From positions 1-64,000 of the forward strand of contig NZ_JADQDP010000008.1 in assembly GCF_015694735.1 (NCBI RefSeq): 64,000 nt of DNA, written 5' to 3'. Source of the stretch: Hymenobacter properus. Its GTDB lineage: Bacteria > Bacteroidota > Bacteroidia > Cytophagales > Hymenobacteraceae. Shown here piece by piece: positions 16,171-25,162 of the stretch (position 1 is its first letter; each line of letters starts with the position of its first letter). The translations under genes were made by a program, and so were the position numbers. Below the pieces are notes generated by a model. The model worked only from the letters and a program-made list of their open reading frames with translations. It had not been told where the DNA came from and ran no database searches.

Positions 16171-16788
16171 CTACTTGTTACGCGTGAGCCAATCCTGCAG
16201 CGCCAGGATTTCCTGCCGCTGGTCGGCAATGATGGCCTGCGCCAGGGCGCGGGTAGTGTTCTCACGGCCGTGCACCAGCAGCGCCTCGGAGTTGTCGATG
16301 GCCGCCTGGTGGTGGTCGACCATGAGCTGGGCAAAGTCATAGTCGGCCCGGCCCGTGATGGTGCGCTTATCGCTGCTGGCCATCATCTTGTCCATGTTGG
16401 TTTTCTGGAGCTGGGTGAACTGCGGCACGAGGGGCTGCCGGGCCGGGTGGCCGCTGAGGAAGGCGTTGAACTGCGTGATTTCGGCCTGCTGCTTGGTGAT
16501 GATGGTCTGGGCCGTCGTTTTCATTTCCTGGTTGGTGCCGCTTTTCAGCTCCTCCTGCGCCATTTTGATGGCCGCTTCGTGGTGCAGCACCATCTGGGCC
16601 GCAAAATCGTGGTCGGGGTCCTGGGTTTTGGCCTGCGCGTCCATCTGCGTCATCATGTCCATCATGATGGTCATGTACACACTCTTGTTATGGTCAGGGT
16701 CCATGTCGTGGCTTTTGGAGCAGGAAGCAACGAAGAGCCCCAGCAGGGCCAGCATCAGCAAGGGGATACGGAGATGGGGCATAGACAT
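16171..16788 (-). CDS. DUF305 lipoprotein, second copy
   Basis: About 205 residues from the ATG at 16788 (MSMPHLRIPL). Lipobox LFVASC near residues 15-20, then two DUF305 units with MVLHHEAAIKMAQEEL (about residue 67) and MVDHHQAAIDNSEALL (about 160). It resembles its neighbour at 15341 in length and layout but differs clearly in sequence, so the duplication is not recent. It carries its own copper-motif promoter (16837-16870) and terminator. Probably a periplasmic metal-binding protein; the metal is not shown by the sequence. Confidence 0.87.
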   Translation of the reverse strand: MSMPHLRIPLLMLALLGLFVASCSKSHDMDPDHNKSVYMTIMMDMMTQMDAQAKTQDPDHDFAAQMVLHHEAAIKMAQEELKSGTNQEMKTTAQTIITKQQAEITQFNAFLSGHPARQPLVPQFTQLQKTNMDKMMASSDKRTITGRADYDFAQLMVDHHQAAIDNSEALLVHGRENTTRALAQAIIADQRQEILALQDWLTRNK

Positions 16789-16836
16789 TATGAATGTTTG
16801 ATGAAGTTCCATAACACCCCAGCCGGCCGCTTAGAT

Positions 16837-16870
16837 TTTACATATCCGCGCAATTTCCTTGCATAATTTC
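16837..16870 (-). promoter_or_regulatory. Metal-regulon motif, copy b
   Basis: On the minus strand: AAATTATGCAAG, then TGTAAA 22 nt after the A of ATGCAAG. It lies about 50 nt upstream of the second DUF305 lipoprotein start. Confidence 0.6.
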
Positions 16871-16879
16871 CGGCCTCCT

Positions 16880-18637
16880 TTACGCTCCCGTTTCATCGTC
16901 CGCGCCGCGGTTGATGATGGGCAGAATCTGGTACAGCATCTCTTTCGGGATGCCTAGCATATCGCGCTTTTCCGCGTAGTTCTCTAGAAATAGGGCGAAC
17001 GGATGCACACTTTGCATCTGCCGCTGCTCGTCCTGGGCCTCGCTGATACCATCCCAGGCCGGCGCTCGCAGGTAGGCTACGTACTCTTCCAGCACCTCTT
17101 CAAACACCAGGCGACCGTCACGGAAGTCCTCGTGGTAGGCCAGGAGCGTGTCAGCGTCGATGATAATCAGCGGGCGCACGTTGTGCACCGGTAGCTCTTC
17201 CTGCGCCAGCTTAGCCAGCTCCTCCTGAAACCAGTCGTTGACGACCACATTCAGGCCGGGCTGGTTATAAAGGCGGTCATGCACCACCAGCACCGGGTAA
17301 ATTATCAGCTCGGCCGGGTCGAAATCGGTATCAAAAAGCAGCTTGTGGCGGAGCAGTCGGTCCACGTTGTTAGCCAGTTGTCTCGCGGCTTTTGGGTGCT
17401 GGTTCTCATCTGCGTAGAACTTTTTCTTTACCTCATCCAGGTACGTGGCGAAGTCGTGGCCGGCCTTGGCAGTCTTGTTTACCCACACATCTTTCGACTC
17501 GAAAAGCACGGCCCGATTATCGTGACGGAAATAGTAGTCGGGCTCGGATTGCCCTTTCAACTGCCAGCCGTCAAGGATGGCCCGGCCGCTCAAGGCTAAT
17601 CCCCGGTCCCGAAAGGTGGCATCGAGCAGCATGTACATGAGGTACTGCTCCGAGAACAAGTCGCAGTACACCGAGCGCCAGTCGGACTCCTGCTGGCCTT
17701 TCGGCAAAGACCGGTTGGCCAAATTGAACTGGAAATACAAGCCCTTGTGCATGGCTTCCACCACCAAGACCGGATAGGCCAGCACAAATGTGCCCGGCGT
17801 TTCCTCCACCAGCGGGGTAGCCCGCAGACTGGTGAAATCGGCTTTATCCAGTGGCTGGCCTTCGCGAAGTGCAAAGTGTCGCAGAAAGGCCCGGTCAGCC
17901 TCAAAGTCCGGTTGGCTCTCAGGTATCTCGACGGAGATGCGCCCCGGATTTTCCGCCTGCATCACAGGCTTCGTTACGCCACTGAGCTTACGAAAATACT
18001 CGGGCCAGTCATGGCAGCCAAAGCGTTGCAGAAAAGCTTGCAGCAACGGGGCAAAACGAGGCTCCGCCTCCAAAAACTCGAATAGTCGCACTGACTTAAT
18101 GAGTTGCAGGACGGCGATATTGAGCAGGCGCAGGTTCACCAACTCAAAATCGGAGAACGTTAGCGCCAACGTCATTGCCGCAAGTGGCTGGGTCGGGAGC
18201 AGCTCCTTCGCTGCGGCTGAAGCTTTTTCTTGCTCCGCGATATATGGGCCGTTCAGCACCAAGCACGCTTTAAACAAGCTCTTCTCCAATTCGGCAGACG
18301 ACTTGGTGTCGGGCTCATCCGGCAGTTCGAAGCAGTAATAGTAGAGCTGCAGCACCGTTTTGGGGTGCAGAAAGCTCAGCCGGCCATGCCCCCGGTTTTG
18401 GAGCACCTTCGCCCGGTAATACACCTCGTCGGCAAACAGCTGGCTATGGGTGCCAAAGAACTGCTGCATGTCCGTGATATGGTTCCGCTTGGGGGCCGGC
18501 ACTTGGCTGAGGTAGCCCAGCAGGTGCGATACGCATTGCAAGCGCCGTAGCCGGCTGATGCCCGAGAGATACGCCTCAATGGGCAGTGCGGGCTCGGAAA
18601 AAAGGTAGGGGAAGTCAACAAGTAATCCTCTCGTCAT
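16880..18637 (-). CDS. Large protein of unknown function, nuclease-like motif
   Basis: About 585 residues from the ATG at 18637 (MTRGLLVD); a TTG two codons earlier is possible. It has no signal peptide or membrane segment. The middle contains SEPDYYFRHDNRAVLFESKD (Asp near 364, Glu-Ser-Lys near 380), which fits a PD-(D/E)XK active site inside a beta strand pair. The N-terminal half is helical and acidic. I recognise no named family; similar long single genes sit in defence islands. It stands alone, next to but not co-oriented in function with the copper genes. Nuclease role is inference from one motif. Confidence 0.6.
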   Translation of the reverse strand: MTRGLLVDFPYLFSEPALPIEAYLSGISRLRRLQCVSHLLGYLSQVPAPKRNHITDMQQFFGTHSQLFADEVYYRAKVLQNRGHGRLSFLHPKTVLQLYYYCFELPDEPDTKSSAELEKSLFKACLVLNGPYIAEQEKASAAAKELLPTQPLAAMTLALTFSDFELVNLRLLNIAVLQLIKSVRLFEFLEAEPRFAPLLQAFLQRFGCHDWPEYFRKLSGVTKPVMQAENPGRISVEIPESQPDFEADRAFLRHFALREGQPLDKADFTSLRATPLVEETPGTFVLAYPVLVVEAMHKGLYFQFNLANRSLPKGQQESDWRSVYCDLFSEQYLMYMLLDATFRDRGLALSGRAILDGWQLKGQSEPDYYFRHDNRAVLFESKDVWVNKTAKAGHDFATYLDEVKKKFYADENQHPKAARQLANNVDRLLRHKLLFDTDFDPAELIIYPVLVVHDRLYNQPGLNVVVNDWFQEELAKLAQEELPVHNVRPLIIIDADTLLAYHEDFRDGRLVFEEVLEEYVAYLRAPAWDGISEAQDEQRQMQSVHPFALFLENYAEKRDMLGIPKEMLYQILPIINRGADDETGA

Positions 18638-18763
18638 AAGCAAATCAGGAGCCGGGAAGTTAGGTGAATGGCTCCTGAGCAGATGAACAGTAAAAAACAG
18701 TCCGGCGTTAAATCTGCTGCTGTTTTACTTTCTAATTACCGCTGTTTGCACCCTTACTTGCCA

Positions 18764-19399
18764 CTATATCAGCGAATCCAGACTGCGGCGGGCGTGGCTG
18801 GCTGGCCCCAGTCGCTGGAACTCGGTGGGGGTAAGGCCGGTCACCTGCCGGAACTGGCGCGAGAGGTGGGCCGGGCTGCTGTAGCCCAGCTGCTGCGCCA
18901 CCTCGGCCATGGGCAGCTCGCCGTAGCCAATCAGCTCCTTGGCACGCTCCACCTTCTGGCGAATGATGAATTTCTCAATCGTGAGGCCTTCGGAAGCGGA
19001 GAACAAATGGGAAAGATAGTGGTAGTCCTTGCTCAGGTGCTCCACCAGATAATCCGAATAGTTAAGCAGGCGCGGGCCGGGCGGCGGGTAGTGAATCAGG
19101 GCCACCAGCAGGGTTTTAATGCGGTCCACCAACTGGTCGCGGGGGTCTTCGAGCAGCTCGAACCCGGCGTCCTGCAGGCTGGCCCGGATGGCTGACCAGT
19201 CGGGGGCCGCCCCGTCGGGAGTGGACACGTCGGCCTCGCCCAGCGCCACTCGGTGCACCGTCAGGCCCAGTGCCGTCAGCTCCTCGCGCACCACCCGGAT
19301 GCACTGCGGGCACACCATGTTCTTAATCAGCAGCCGGTGCGAACCGGGCGGCGGCAGGACGTGGGCAATACTGACGTCGGCTTTCATGGGGTGCGGCAT
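18764..19399 (-). CDS. AraC-type regulator with HMA-like metal-binding N-terminus
   Basis: A 211-residue protein joining two parts. Residues 22-85 form a heavy-metal-associated-like fold with MVCPQCIRVVREEL (the MxCxxC site). The C-terminal half is an AraC helix-turn-helix pair: MAEVAQQLGYSSPAHLSRQF is the second unit. The cysteine pair could sense Cu(I) or Ag(I) and set DNA binding (inference). The ATG overlaps the stop of the cupredoxin gene in TAATG, so it is coupled to copA-cupredoxin. It is a candidate regulator of the ATGCAAG-type sites. A second copy with a changed metal site is at 34827. Confidence 0.85.
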   Translation of the reverse strand: MPHPMKADVSIAHVLPPPGSHRLLIKNMVCPQCIRVVREELTALGLTVHRVALGEADVSTPDGAAPDWSAIRASLQDAGFELLEDPRDQLVDRIKTLLVALIHYPPPGPRLLNYSDYLVEHLSKDYHYLSHLFSASEGLTIEKFIIRQKVERAKELIGYGELPMAEVAQQLGYSSPAHLSRQFRQVTGLTPTEFQRLGPASHARRSLDSLI

Positions 19400-19776
19400 T
19401 ATTTCACCACTAAGCTACCCCGCAGCATGCCCATGCCGCAGGTGAACGTGAACGTGCCGGCCTGCTTCGGCAGCAGCTCCACCAAGGTGGTCTTGAACGC
19501 GGGCAGGTCGCGGCGGATGCTAAAATCGGGCATCAGCAGTTCCTCCGAGCAGCTGTTTTCCTCGTCGCGGTAGAAGCTCAGCTGCACGGGCTTGCCGCGC
19601 TCCACCTCAATCACGTCGGGCGAGTAGCCGCCCTTCACGGTGATGGCCACCTCCTGCACGCCGCTGGACGAGGAAACGGCATTGGCCGTCTGGCGAGCCG
19701 AGAAAAAGAAGTACCACAGCACAAACCCGGCGAGGGCCAGGCCGGCAACGGTGACGATAATGGCGGTCGTATCCAT
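19399..19776 (-). CDS. Membrane-anchored cupredoxin-like protein
   Basis: A 125-residue protein with one N-terminal membrane helix (residues 6-25), a short Ser-rich linker and a single cupredoxin domain. The region TFTCGMGMLRGSLVV near the C-terminus carries the Cys-Met part of a copper site, and SFYRDEENSCSEELLMPDF is typical of cupredoxin-1 domains fused to or next to copper ATPases. It probably passes periplasmic copper to or from CopA. It follows copA by 12 nt and overlaps the AraC gene. Confidence 0.82.
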   Translation of the reverse strand: MDTTAIIVTVAGLALAGFVLWYFFFSARQTANAVSSSSGVQEVAITVKGGYSPDVIEVERGKPVQLSFYRDEENSCSEELLMPDFSIRRDLPAFKTTLVELLPKQAGTFTFTCGMGMLRGSLVVK

Positions 19777-19788
19777 AGCGGAGTGGAA

Positions 19789-22056
19789 TTAATGATTGTC
19801 GAAAGCGCGCAGGCGCAGCGAGTTGGTCAGCACCGACACCGAGCTAAGGGCCATGGCCCCGGCCGCGAGCATGGGCGAGAGCAGAATGCCGAAGAAGGGG
19901 TACAGCAGTCCGGCCGCTACGGGGATGCCCAGCGTGTTGTAAATGAAGGCAAAAAACAGGTTCTGCTTGATGGTGCGGATGGTCTGCCGGCTCAGCTCGA
20001 TGGCCGTCACCACCCCGTTCAGGTCCGAACGCATGAGCGTGATACCGGCCGCTTCCATCGCCACGTCGGTACCCGAGCCGATGGCCAGGCCGATGTCGGC
20101 CTGCGCCAGCGCCGGCGCGTCGTTGATGCCGTCGCCCACCATGGCCACGGTGCGGCCCTCGGCCTGCAGCTCCTTCACCTTGCCGGCCTTATCGGCGGGC
20201 AGCACCTCGGCGAAGTAGCGCGTAATGCCCACCTGCCCGGCCACCTGGGCAGCCGTTTCGGCGTTGTCGCCGGTCATCATCACCACCTCAATGCCCAGGG
20301 CCTGCAGCTTTTTGATGGCCGCGGCCGACGTGTCGCGCACGGTATCAGCCACGCCCACCAGGCCCACGGCCTGACCGGCCATGGCAATGTAAAGCACAGT
20401 TTTAGCCTGGTTCAACAGCTGCTCGGCCTGAGCAATCAGGTCGGGCGAGAGACTCACGCTTTCGTCAGACAGCAGGCGACGGTTGCCGATGAGCACGGCC
20501 TGGCCGCTCACGGTGGCGGCGGCCCCTTTGCCTTCCACGGCCCGGAAGCCGGTCGCCGTCAGGCTGGCCCCTGCCTGCGCCTCGGCGTGGCGCACCACGG
20601 CCTCGGCCAGCGGGTGCTCACTCTGGCGCTCCACGGCGGCTACTACTTGCAGCAGCTGATTGGCCTCCTGCCCGGGCAGCGTCCAGAAATCCGTCACGGC
20701 GGGCTCGCCGCGGGTAATGGTGCCGGTTTTATCGAGCAGCACGGTGTTTACCTGGTAGGCCTTTTCCAGCGCCTCGGCGTTGCGGATGAGTACGCCGTGC
20801 TCGGCCCCCTTGCCGGTGCTGACCATGATGGCCGTGGGCGTGGCCAGCCCCAGCGCGCAGGGGCAGGCAATGATGAGCACGGCCACGAAGTTGACCAGGG
20901 CCAGCGGCAGGCGGGTGCCGGCCGAGGCCAAATCAAACCACAGCACGAACGTGAGAATGGCAATGACCACCACCGTGGGCACGAAAATGGCGCTGACTTT
21001 ATCGGCCAGCCGCTGAATGGGGGCGCGGCTGCCTTGGGCATCCTCCACCAGCTTCACAATCTGCGAGAGCATAGTGTCGGCGCCCACCTTGGTCACGCGA
21101 AAGCGGAAGGAGCCGGTTTTGTTGAGCGTGGCCCCGAACACCGCATCGCCCACCTGCTTTTGCACCGGTAGGCTTTCGCCCGTGAGCATGGCCTCGTCGA
21201 GGGCTGAGCTGCCTTCGGTAATGAGGCCGTCGGTGGCCACCTTCTCGCCGGGACGCACCACCACCAGGTCGCCCAGCTGCACCTGCTCGATGGGCACGTC
21301 GACTTCTACGCCATCGGGCCGCACCACGCGGGCGGTTTTGGCTTGCAGGCCAATCAGGCTGCGCATGGCGGCCGAGGTCTGGGTCTTGGCGCGCAACTCC
21401 AGCACTTTGCCCAGCAGAATCAGGGCAATGATGGTGGCCGTGGTGTCGTAGTACACCTCCGGCATGATGCCCTGGCGCATAAACCAGCCTGGTACCACGG
21501 TAGCCGCCAAGCTGTAGAGAAACGCCGCGCCGGTGCCCACGGCAATCAGCGTATCCATGTTGGCAGAGCGGTGCTTGAAGCCGTTCCAAGCCGATTCGTA
21601 GAACTCGCGCCCGCTGTAGCCCAGCACGGGCAGCGTGAGCAGCAGCAGGGCGTAGTTGAGCCACTGCATATTGATGCGCGCCATCATGGCCGGCCAGAGC
21701 ATGAGCATGCTCAACGGCATTATGAGGAGGGCCAGGCCCACGGCCACCCCGAAGCGGCGCTTGAGCTTGGCATAGGCCAGCGCCTTCTGGCGGTCGATTT
21801 CGGCGCTGCGCTCGGCGGCGCTGGTGTCGGGGGCACGCTCCATCACGCCGTAGCCGGCGTTGATGACGGCTTCCTTGAGGGTGGCCGGGGAAGCCTTGGT
21901 CGGCACGTAGTCCACGGTAGCCTTCTCGGTGGCAAAGTTGACCATCGCCCGCTGCACGCCGGGCGTGCGACTGAGCGACTTCTCGACGGCGGACGCGCAC
22001 GAGGCGCAGGTCATGCCTTCGATGTCAAGGGTTTCGGTTTTGGTGGCGGGTTCCAT
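19789..22056 (-). CDS. copA: Copper-exporting P-type ATPase
   Basis: A 755-residue P1B ATPase. One N-terminal HMA domain with GMTCASCAS (residues 14-22). The membrane copper gate CPC is in ACPCALGLATPTAIM (about residue 395), the phosphorylation loop is DKTGT (about 440), and the GDGINDAPALAQADIGLAIG hinge is near 635. The HP site is in SEHPLAEAVV. CPC with one HMA and a standard length indicates Cu(I)/Ag(I) export from cytosol to periplasm. First gene of a copA-cupredoxin-araC operon; the site at 22157-22184 lies upstream. Confidence 0.95.
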   Translation of the reverse strand: MEPATKTETLDIEGMTCASCASAVEKSLSRTPGVQRAMVNFATEKATVDYVPTKASPATLKEAVINAGYGVMERAPDTSAAERSAEIDRQKALAYAKLKRRFGVAVGLALLIMPLSMLMLWPAMMARINMQWLNYALLLLTLPVLGYSGREFYESAWNGFKHRSANMDTLIAVGTGAAFLYSLAATVVPGWFMRQGIMPEVYYDTTATIIALILLGKVLELRAKTQTSAAMRSLIGLQAKTARVVRPDGVEVDVPIEQVQLGDLVVVRPGEKVATDGLITEGSSALDEAMLTGESLPVQKQVGDAVFGATLNKTGSFRFRVTKVGADTMLSQIVKLVEDAQGSRAPIQRLADKVSAIFVPTVVVIAILTFVLWFDLASAGTRLPLALVNFVAVLIIACPCALGLATPTAIMVSTGKGAEHGVLIRNAEALEKAYQVNTVLLDKTGTITRGEPAVTDFWTLPGQEANQLLQVVAAVERQSEHPLAEAVVRHAEAQAGASLTATGFRAVEGKGAAATVSGQAVLIGNRRLLSDESVSLSPDLIAQAEQLLNQAKTVLYIAMAGQAVGLVGVADTVRDTSAAAIKKLQALGIEVVMMTGDNAETAAQVAGQVGITRYFAEVLPADKAGKVKELQAEGRTVAMVGDGINDAPALAQADIGLAIGSGTDVAMEAAGITLMRSDLNGVVTAIELSRQTIRTIKQNLFFAFIYNTLGIPVAAGLLYPFFGILLSPMLAAGAMALSSVSVLTNSLRLRAFDNH

Positions 22057-22156
22057 AAGAAGCGGCGTAATGAGTGGTTTTTGAGCCGTTTAGCCAGTTG
22101 GCGAAAGCCCATAATCACGCTACAAAGGAACGGCTATCGAAGAGCGAAGTTGGTAC

Positions 22157-22184
22157 TAAATACCGCCGCAGAATTGCATAATTT
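22157..22184 (-). promoter_or_regulatory. Metal-regulon motif, copy c (copA)
   Basis: On the minus strand: AAATTATGCAAT, matching the first half of the motif, followed by a TATTTAG-type box 17 nt after the A of ATGCAA, instead of 22. It is about 100 nt upstream of copA. The second half is less like the other five copies. Confidence 0.5.
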
Positions 22185-22262
22185 GACGGGTAACGCTGCA
22201 CCGTTTTTGGTATTTGACTACTAAACTCATTTCGCTTATCCACCAAAGTTCAGCAGGCTGCT

Positions 22263-22270
22263 TACTTTCA
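22263..22270 (+). promoter_or_regulatory. Candidate -7 element for the GmrSD-like gene
   Basis: TACTTTCA resembles the TACTTTCG variant of the Bacteroidetes -7 box and lies 38 nt upstream of the ATG of the DUF262 gene. Assigned by pattern. Confidence 0.35.
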
Positions 22271-22307
22271 CGCTTTGCCCAAAATATCACGCCGGCCAGT
22301 ATAACTG

Positions 22308-24020
22308 ATGCTCAACCTAACCAAATTCGAGGACCTGTTTGCGAGTGATGACGCGACCTATGAAATACCGCAATACCAGCGGGCCTATGCCTGGGGCGAC
22401 AAGCAACTCGACCAGTTGCTGATTGATTTGCGCGAACAGCCTCTCAACAAGGACTACTACCTGGGTCACTTTCTATTGGAGCGGCCCGACGTGAACAAAC
22501 GACATTATTACGTTATCGACGGGCAGCAGCGCATTACCACCGTAGCCGTATTCTTTAGCTGTCTGATTGAGGAGTTGCAGCTTCGGGAGCGCAATGGCGA
22601 AGTGCTGGTTGATTCGGACGGTAGCCCGGTCCAGCCCTGGCGTTGGGAAGAGCGCTACCTCGTGCGGCTCGGAATGCGCCGGTTTCGGACAGTGACCGCC
22701 GATGATGAGTTTTTTAACCGCGCCTTCGTTCAGCGGTTGACCAACGCGCAACCTGACCCCGCCCGTCAATCACAAAAGCGCTTGTTTCACGCTCAGCAAG
22801 TATTAAAAGAAGCGTTTGCGGCGGAAACGGACACCGCCATTTTGCTGCGCTGGGCGAAGCTGCTGGCCACGGCTAGCGTTTCAGCTTTTGAGGAATCCGA
22901 CAAGGTGCGGGCTACCCAGATTTTCGCATTTCAAAACGACCGAGGGGCCAAGCTTACCACGTTGGAAAAGCTCAAAGCATATCTAATGCACCGGGCTTAC
23001 CTGGATGACTCCACCAATCAGGCCACCTACACAATTGCCCACGTCGAGCGTTTTTTTGCTGACATCTACGCGCTGACCGAAGAAATTGACCTGGGCGAAG
23101 ACACCGTTCTCCGCTACCACAACGTCGCCTTTGGCCCTACCTGGGAGGATGCTTTTGAAAACGTGAAAACGGGGCTTCGCGCCGCTGCCGACCACGCGAA
23201 AGCGTCCTGGATTACGACGTACTGCGATAGTTTGCGGCAGTCTTTCAAAACGGTAGTGGACGTAACCCGGCGGGCAGCCGGGCACAGCCACCTTACCGGG
23301 CTGCTTTTTTTGCGTAGCGAAGACAACTGGCCGCTCATTCTCAAAATTCAGCGGTACCACGGCCACGACCAGGCGTTATGCGAAAGCTTATACCGCCTCA
23401 TGGAAATCGTGAGCTTCAAGATGGAGTTCTCGACGGGCGATTACCGGAGCCACGATTTCCACAGCTTAGCCAAACACTATGCTGGAGATGCAGTGGCGTT
23501 GCGTGACACCTTGCGGGAACAGGCCCAGAACGGGTTTCGTTGGTGGTGGACGTTTACCCAGAACTTTCACGACCGCCTCGACGGTGACCATCATTACGAC
23601 CGGGTTACGCGCTATTTGCTTTGGCAGTACGAAAACGAGCTGCGGCGCACCTCGCCTAATAGCGTGCCGGTGTCCGGGGCTGATTTCCTCAACGTGTGGC
23701 AAGTAAAGCGCTGGGAAGGGACACTCGACCACATCACCCCGCAGAACCCTGAAGCGGTAGAATACACGAAGGAATTTGCCAAAACGCGCTTGCACAATCT
23801 TGGCAACCTGGCCCTGCTCATGCTCGGGCCCAACGCCAGCAAAGGCAATACCTTGCCGCAGCACTGCATCCCACTTTTCAGCGAATCTACCTACCTCGCT
23901 GACCGCGAGATTGGGAAAGTGCTGCAGAAGGACAACCGGTGGGACGAGCCCCACATTCTCGCCCGTAAGCAGCGCATCGTTGATTTTACCAAAGCCTACT
24001 GGGCGGTGCCAGCCAGCTAG
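22308..24020 (+). CDS. GmrSD-like DUF262/DUF1524 restriction protein
   Basis: A 570-residue protein with both GmrSD parts in one chain. The N-terminal DUF262 has IPQYQRAYAWGDKQLDQLL and the nucleotide-linked DGQQRITT (about residue 71). The C-terminal DUF1524 HNH-type nuclease has LDHITPQNPE and LHNLGNLALL (about 474-505), with ASKGN following. GmrSD enzymes are type IV systems that cut glucosylated or otherwise modified phage DNA, using NTP hydrolysis (established for the family). A full-length single-chain protein, so likely active. It starts at an ATG about 38 nt after a promoter-like box. Confidence 0.88.
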   Translation: MLNLTKFEDLFASDDATYEIPQYQRAYAWGDKQLDQLLIDLREQPLNKDYYLGHFLLERPDVNKRHYYVIDGQQRITTVAVFFSCLIEELQLRERNGEVLVDSDGSPVQPWRWEERYLVRLGMRRFRTVTADDEFFNRAFVQRLTNAQPDPARQSQKRLFHAQQVLKEAFAAETDTAILLRWAKLLATASVSAFEESDKVRATQIFAFQNDRGAKLTTLEKLKAYLMHRAYLDDSTNQATYTIAHVERFFADIYALTEEIDLGEDTVLRYHNVAFGPTWEDAFENVKTGLRAAADHAKASWITTYCDSLRQSFKTVVDVTRRAAGHSHLTGLLFLRSEDNWPLILKIQRYHGHDQALCESLYRLMEIVSFKMEFSTGDYRSHDFHSLAKHYAGDAVALRDTLREQAQNGFRWWWTFTQNFHDRLDGDHHYDRVTRYLLWQYENELRRTSPNSVPVSGADFLNVWQVKRWEGTLDHITPQNPEAVEYTKEFAKTRLHNLGNLALLMLGPNASKGNTLPQHCIPLFSESTYLADREIGKVLQKDNRWDEPHILARKQRIVDFTKAYWAVPAS

Positions 24021-24043
24021 CCGTTTCCCCTATGCACAAAGCG

Positions 24044-24089
24044 GCCGGGGCTCGGCAGCGGGGCAAATACCCTGCTACTAAACCCCGGC
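24044..24089. terminator. Possible shared hairpin between convergent genes
   Basis: GCCGGGG and CCCCGGC pair around a nested AGCGGGG/CCCTGCT stem. It lies between two converging genes and could terminate both, though there is no T run. Confidence 0.4.
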
Positions 24090-24113
24090 CTGCTGTGGCT
24101 TCGAGCGCGCCGT

Positions 24114-24959
24114 TTAAGAAGCTACTACCTGGCTCTGCCGGGTCTTAATCGTCGTGGATACCGGAATGCTCAGGCCAAACGCCTGTCTCATGAACTCCAG
24201 CAGCACCGCCGTGCGCGTGACCAGTAGATGGCGTTGCCGGCCACGGCCGCTATTCATTTCCTCGGTGATAATGCCCGCCAGCTTTTTCTCCTGAGCCGGG
24301 TCGCGCTGCAGGTAGTTGCCGGTATCCCACACGCCGCCGCCACTAATGCCTTCAAGGTCCGGGGTTTTGTGCGGGTCGGGGTTGGGGGCGGAAACCACCA
24401 GGCCCGTGGCGTTGAGCACCAGGTGGGCACCGCGTTGCAGCCCCTTGCTCGCCAGGTCGAAGTCCGTTGCCTCCGGCGCTTGCAGGAAGTAAGGCTTCGG
24501 ATGAACCGCACCACCGTAGACTTTGGTCTTGGTAGCCGGATAGCCAACCAGCAGGTAGTTGCCGGTAAGGGTCTTCTGCCGCAGGGACAGGTCATCCAGC
24601 GTTAGGAACTGGTAGGCCTGCTGCAACTCCGCTATCTGCGGTGCGTCGCTCAACTCAAGCACGGCTAGGTCAATGACGGTTGGTTTCGTGGAACACCACT
24701 TGCCGGCCAGCTTCACTTCGTAATCGCCCAGCACCACGTAGGTGTTGCTGGTGGCACCCTTCATAACATGGGCGGCCGTTGCCACGAAGTAGCGGTCGTC
24801 AATGGTCAGCAGCACGCCGCTGCCGAGGGCTTCGAATCTGTCGTCGCCGTTGTACCAGTAGAACTGGATGGTTGATTGCAGTATCGCATAAGTGGCGATA
24901 CTTAATTGTTGGGCTTTCACTTGCTGAAAAAGCTCCAGGGTTTCAGGCGTTATTGCCAT
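24114..24959 (-). CDS. Trypsin-like serine protease
   Basis: About 281 residues from the ATG at 24959 (MAITPETLEL); an earlier GTG is possible. The catalytic triad is readable: His in YFVATAAHVMKG, Asp in TVIDLAVLELSD, and Ser in EGISGGGVWD (GxSGGG). No signal peptide is seen, so it may act in the cytosol. Cytosolic trypsin-like proteases are common in defence islands, where they cleave an effector after a trigger (inference). It converges on the GmrSD-like gene and is not co-transcribed with it. The N-terminal 30 residues are helical. Confidence 0.78.
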   Translation of the reverse strand: MAITPETLELFQQVKAQQLSIATYAILQSTIQFYWYNGDDRFEALGSGVLLTIDDRYFVATAAHVMKGATSNTYVVLGDYEVKLAGKWCSTKPTVIDLAVLELSDAPQIAELQQAYQFLTLDDLSLRQKTLTGNYLLVGYPATKTKVYGGAVHPKPYFLQAPEATDFDLASKGLQRGAHLVLNATGLVVSAPNPDPHKTPDLEGISGGGVWDTGNYLQRDPAQEKKLAGIITEEMNSGRGRQRHLLVTRTAVLLEFMRQAFGLSIPVSTTIKTRQSQVVAS

Positions 24960-25070
24960 AGTTAAAAAGGGTTGAAAAAAATAAGTTATTGATTGGGGCA
25001 CCAAGAATTAGCCTTAATGACCCCTCTCACAGATAAATACGAAATCCACCCTGCCACTTGGAAAAGAGCC

Positions 25071-25078
25071 CAAAAGTA
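25071..25078 (-). promoter_or_regulatory. Candidate -7 element for the protease gene
   Basis: On the minus strand TACTTTTG, an exact match to TAnnTTTG, about 110 nt upstream of the protease ATG. Confidence 0.4.
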
Positions 25079-25122
25079 TTTTCGATACCTCGGGACATTA
25101 TCAAGTAGTTACCCGCACCTAG

Positions 25123-25157
25123 CTTATAAAATCTCGCAGCCTACTTGCATAATTTTG
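25123..25157 (-). promoter_or_regulatory. Metal-regulon motif, copy d (orphan)
   Basis: On the minus strand: AAATTATGCAAG, then TATAAG 22 nt after the A of ATGCAAG. The nearest minus-strand gene is the protease, 165 nt away. On the plus strand the same bases contain TAATTTTG (25150-25157), a perfect -7 box. Which gene it serves is unclear. Confidence 0.45.
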
Positions 25158-25162
25158 CTTTT

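Noticed and set aside
19783..21171. Long plus-strand frame opposite copA
   Set aside because: His/Gly/Arg-rich antisense shadow; copA on the other strand has all its motifs.
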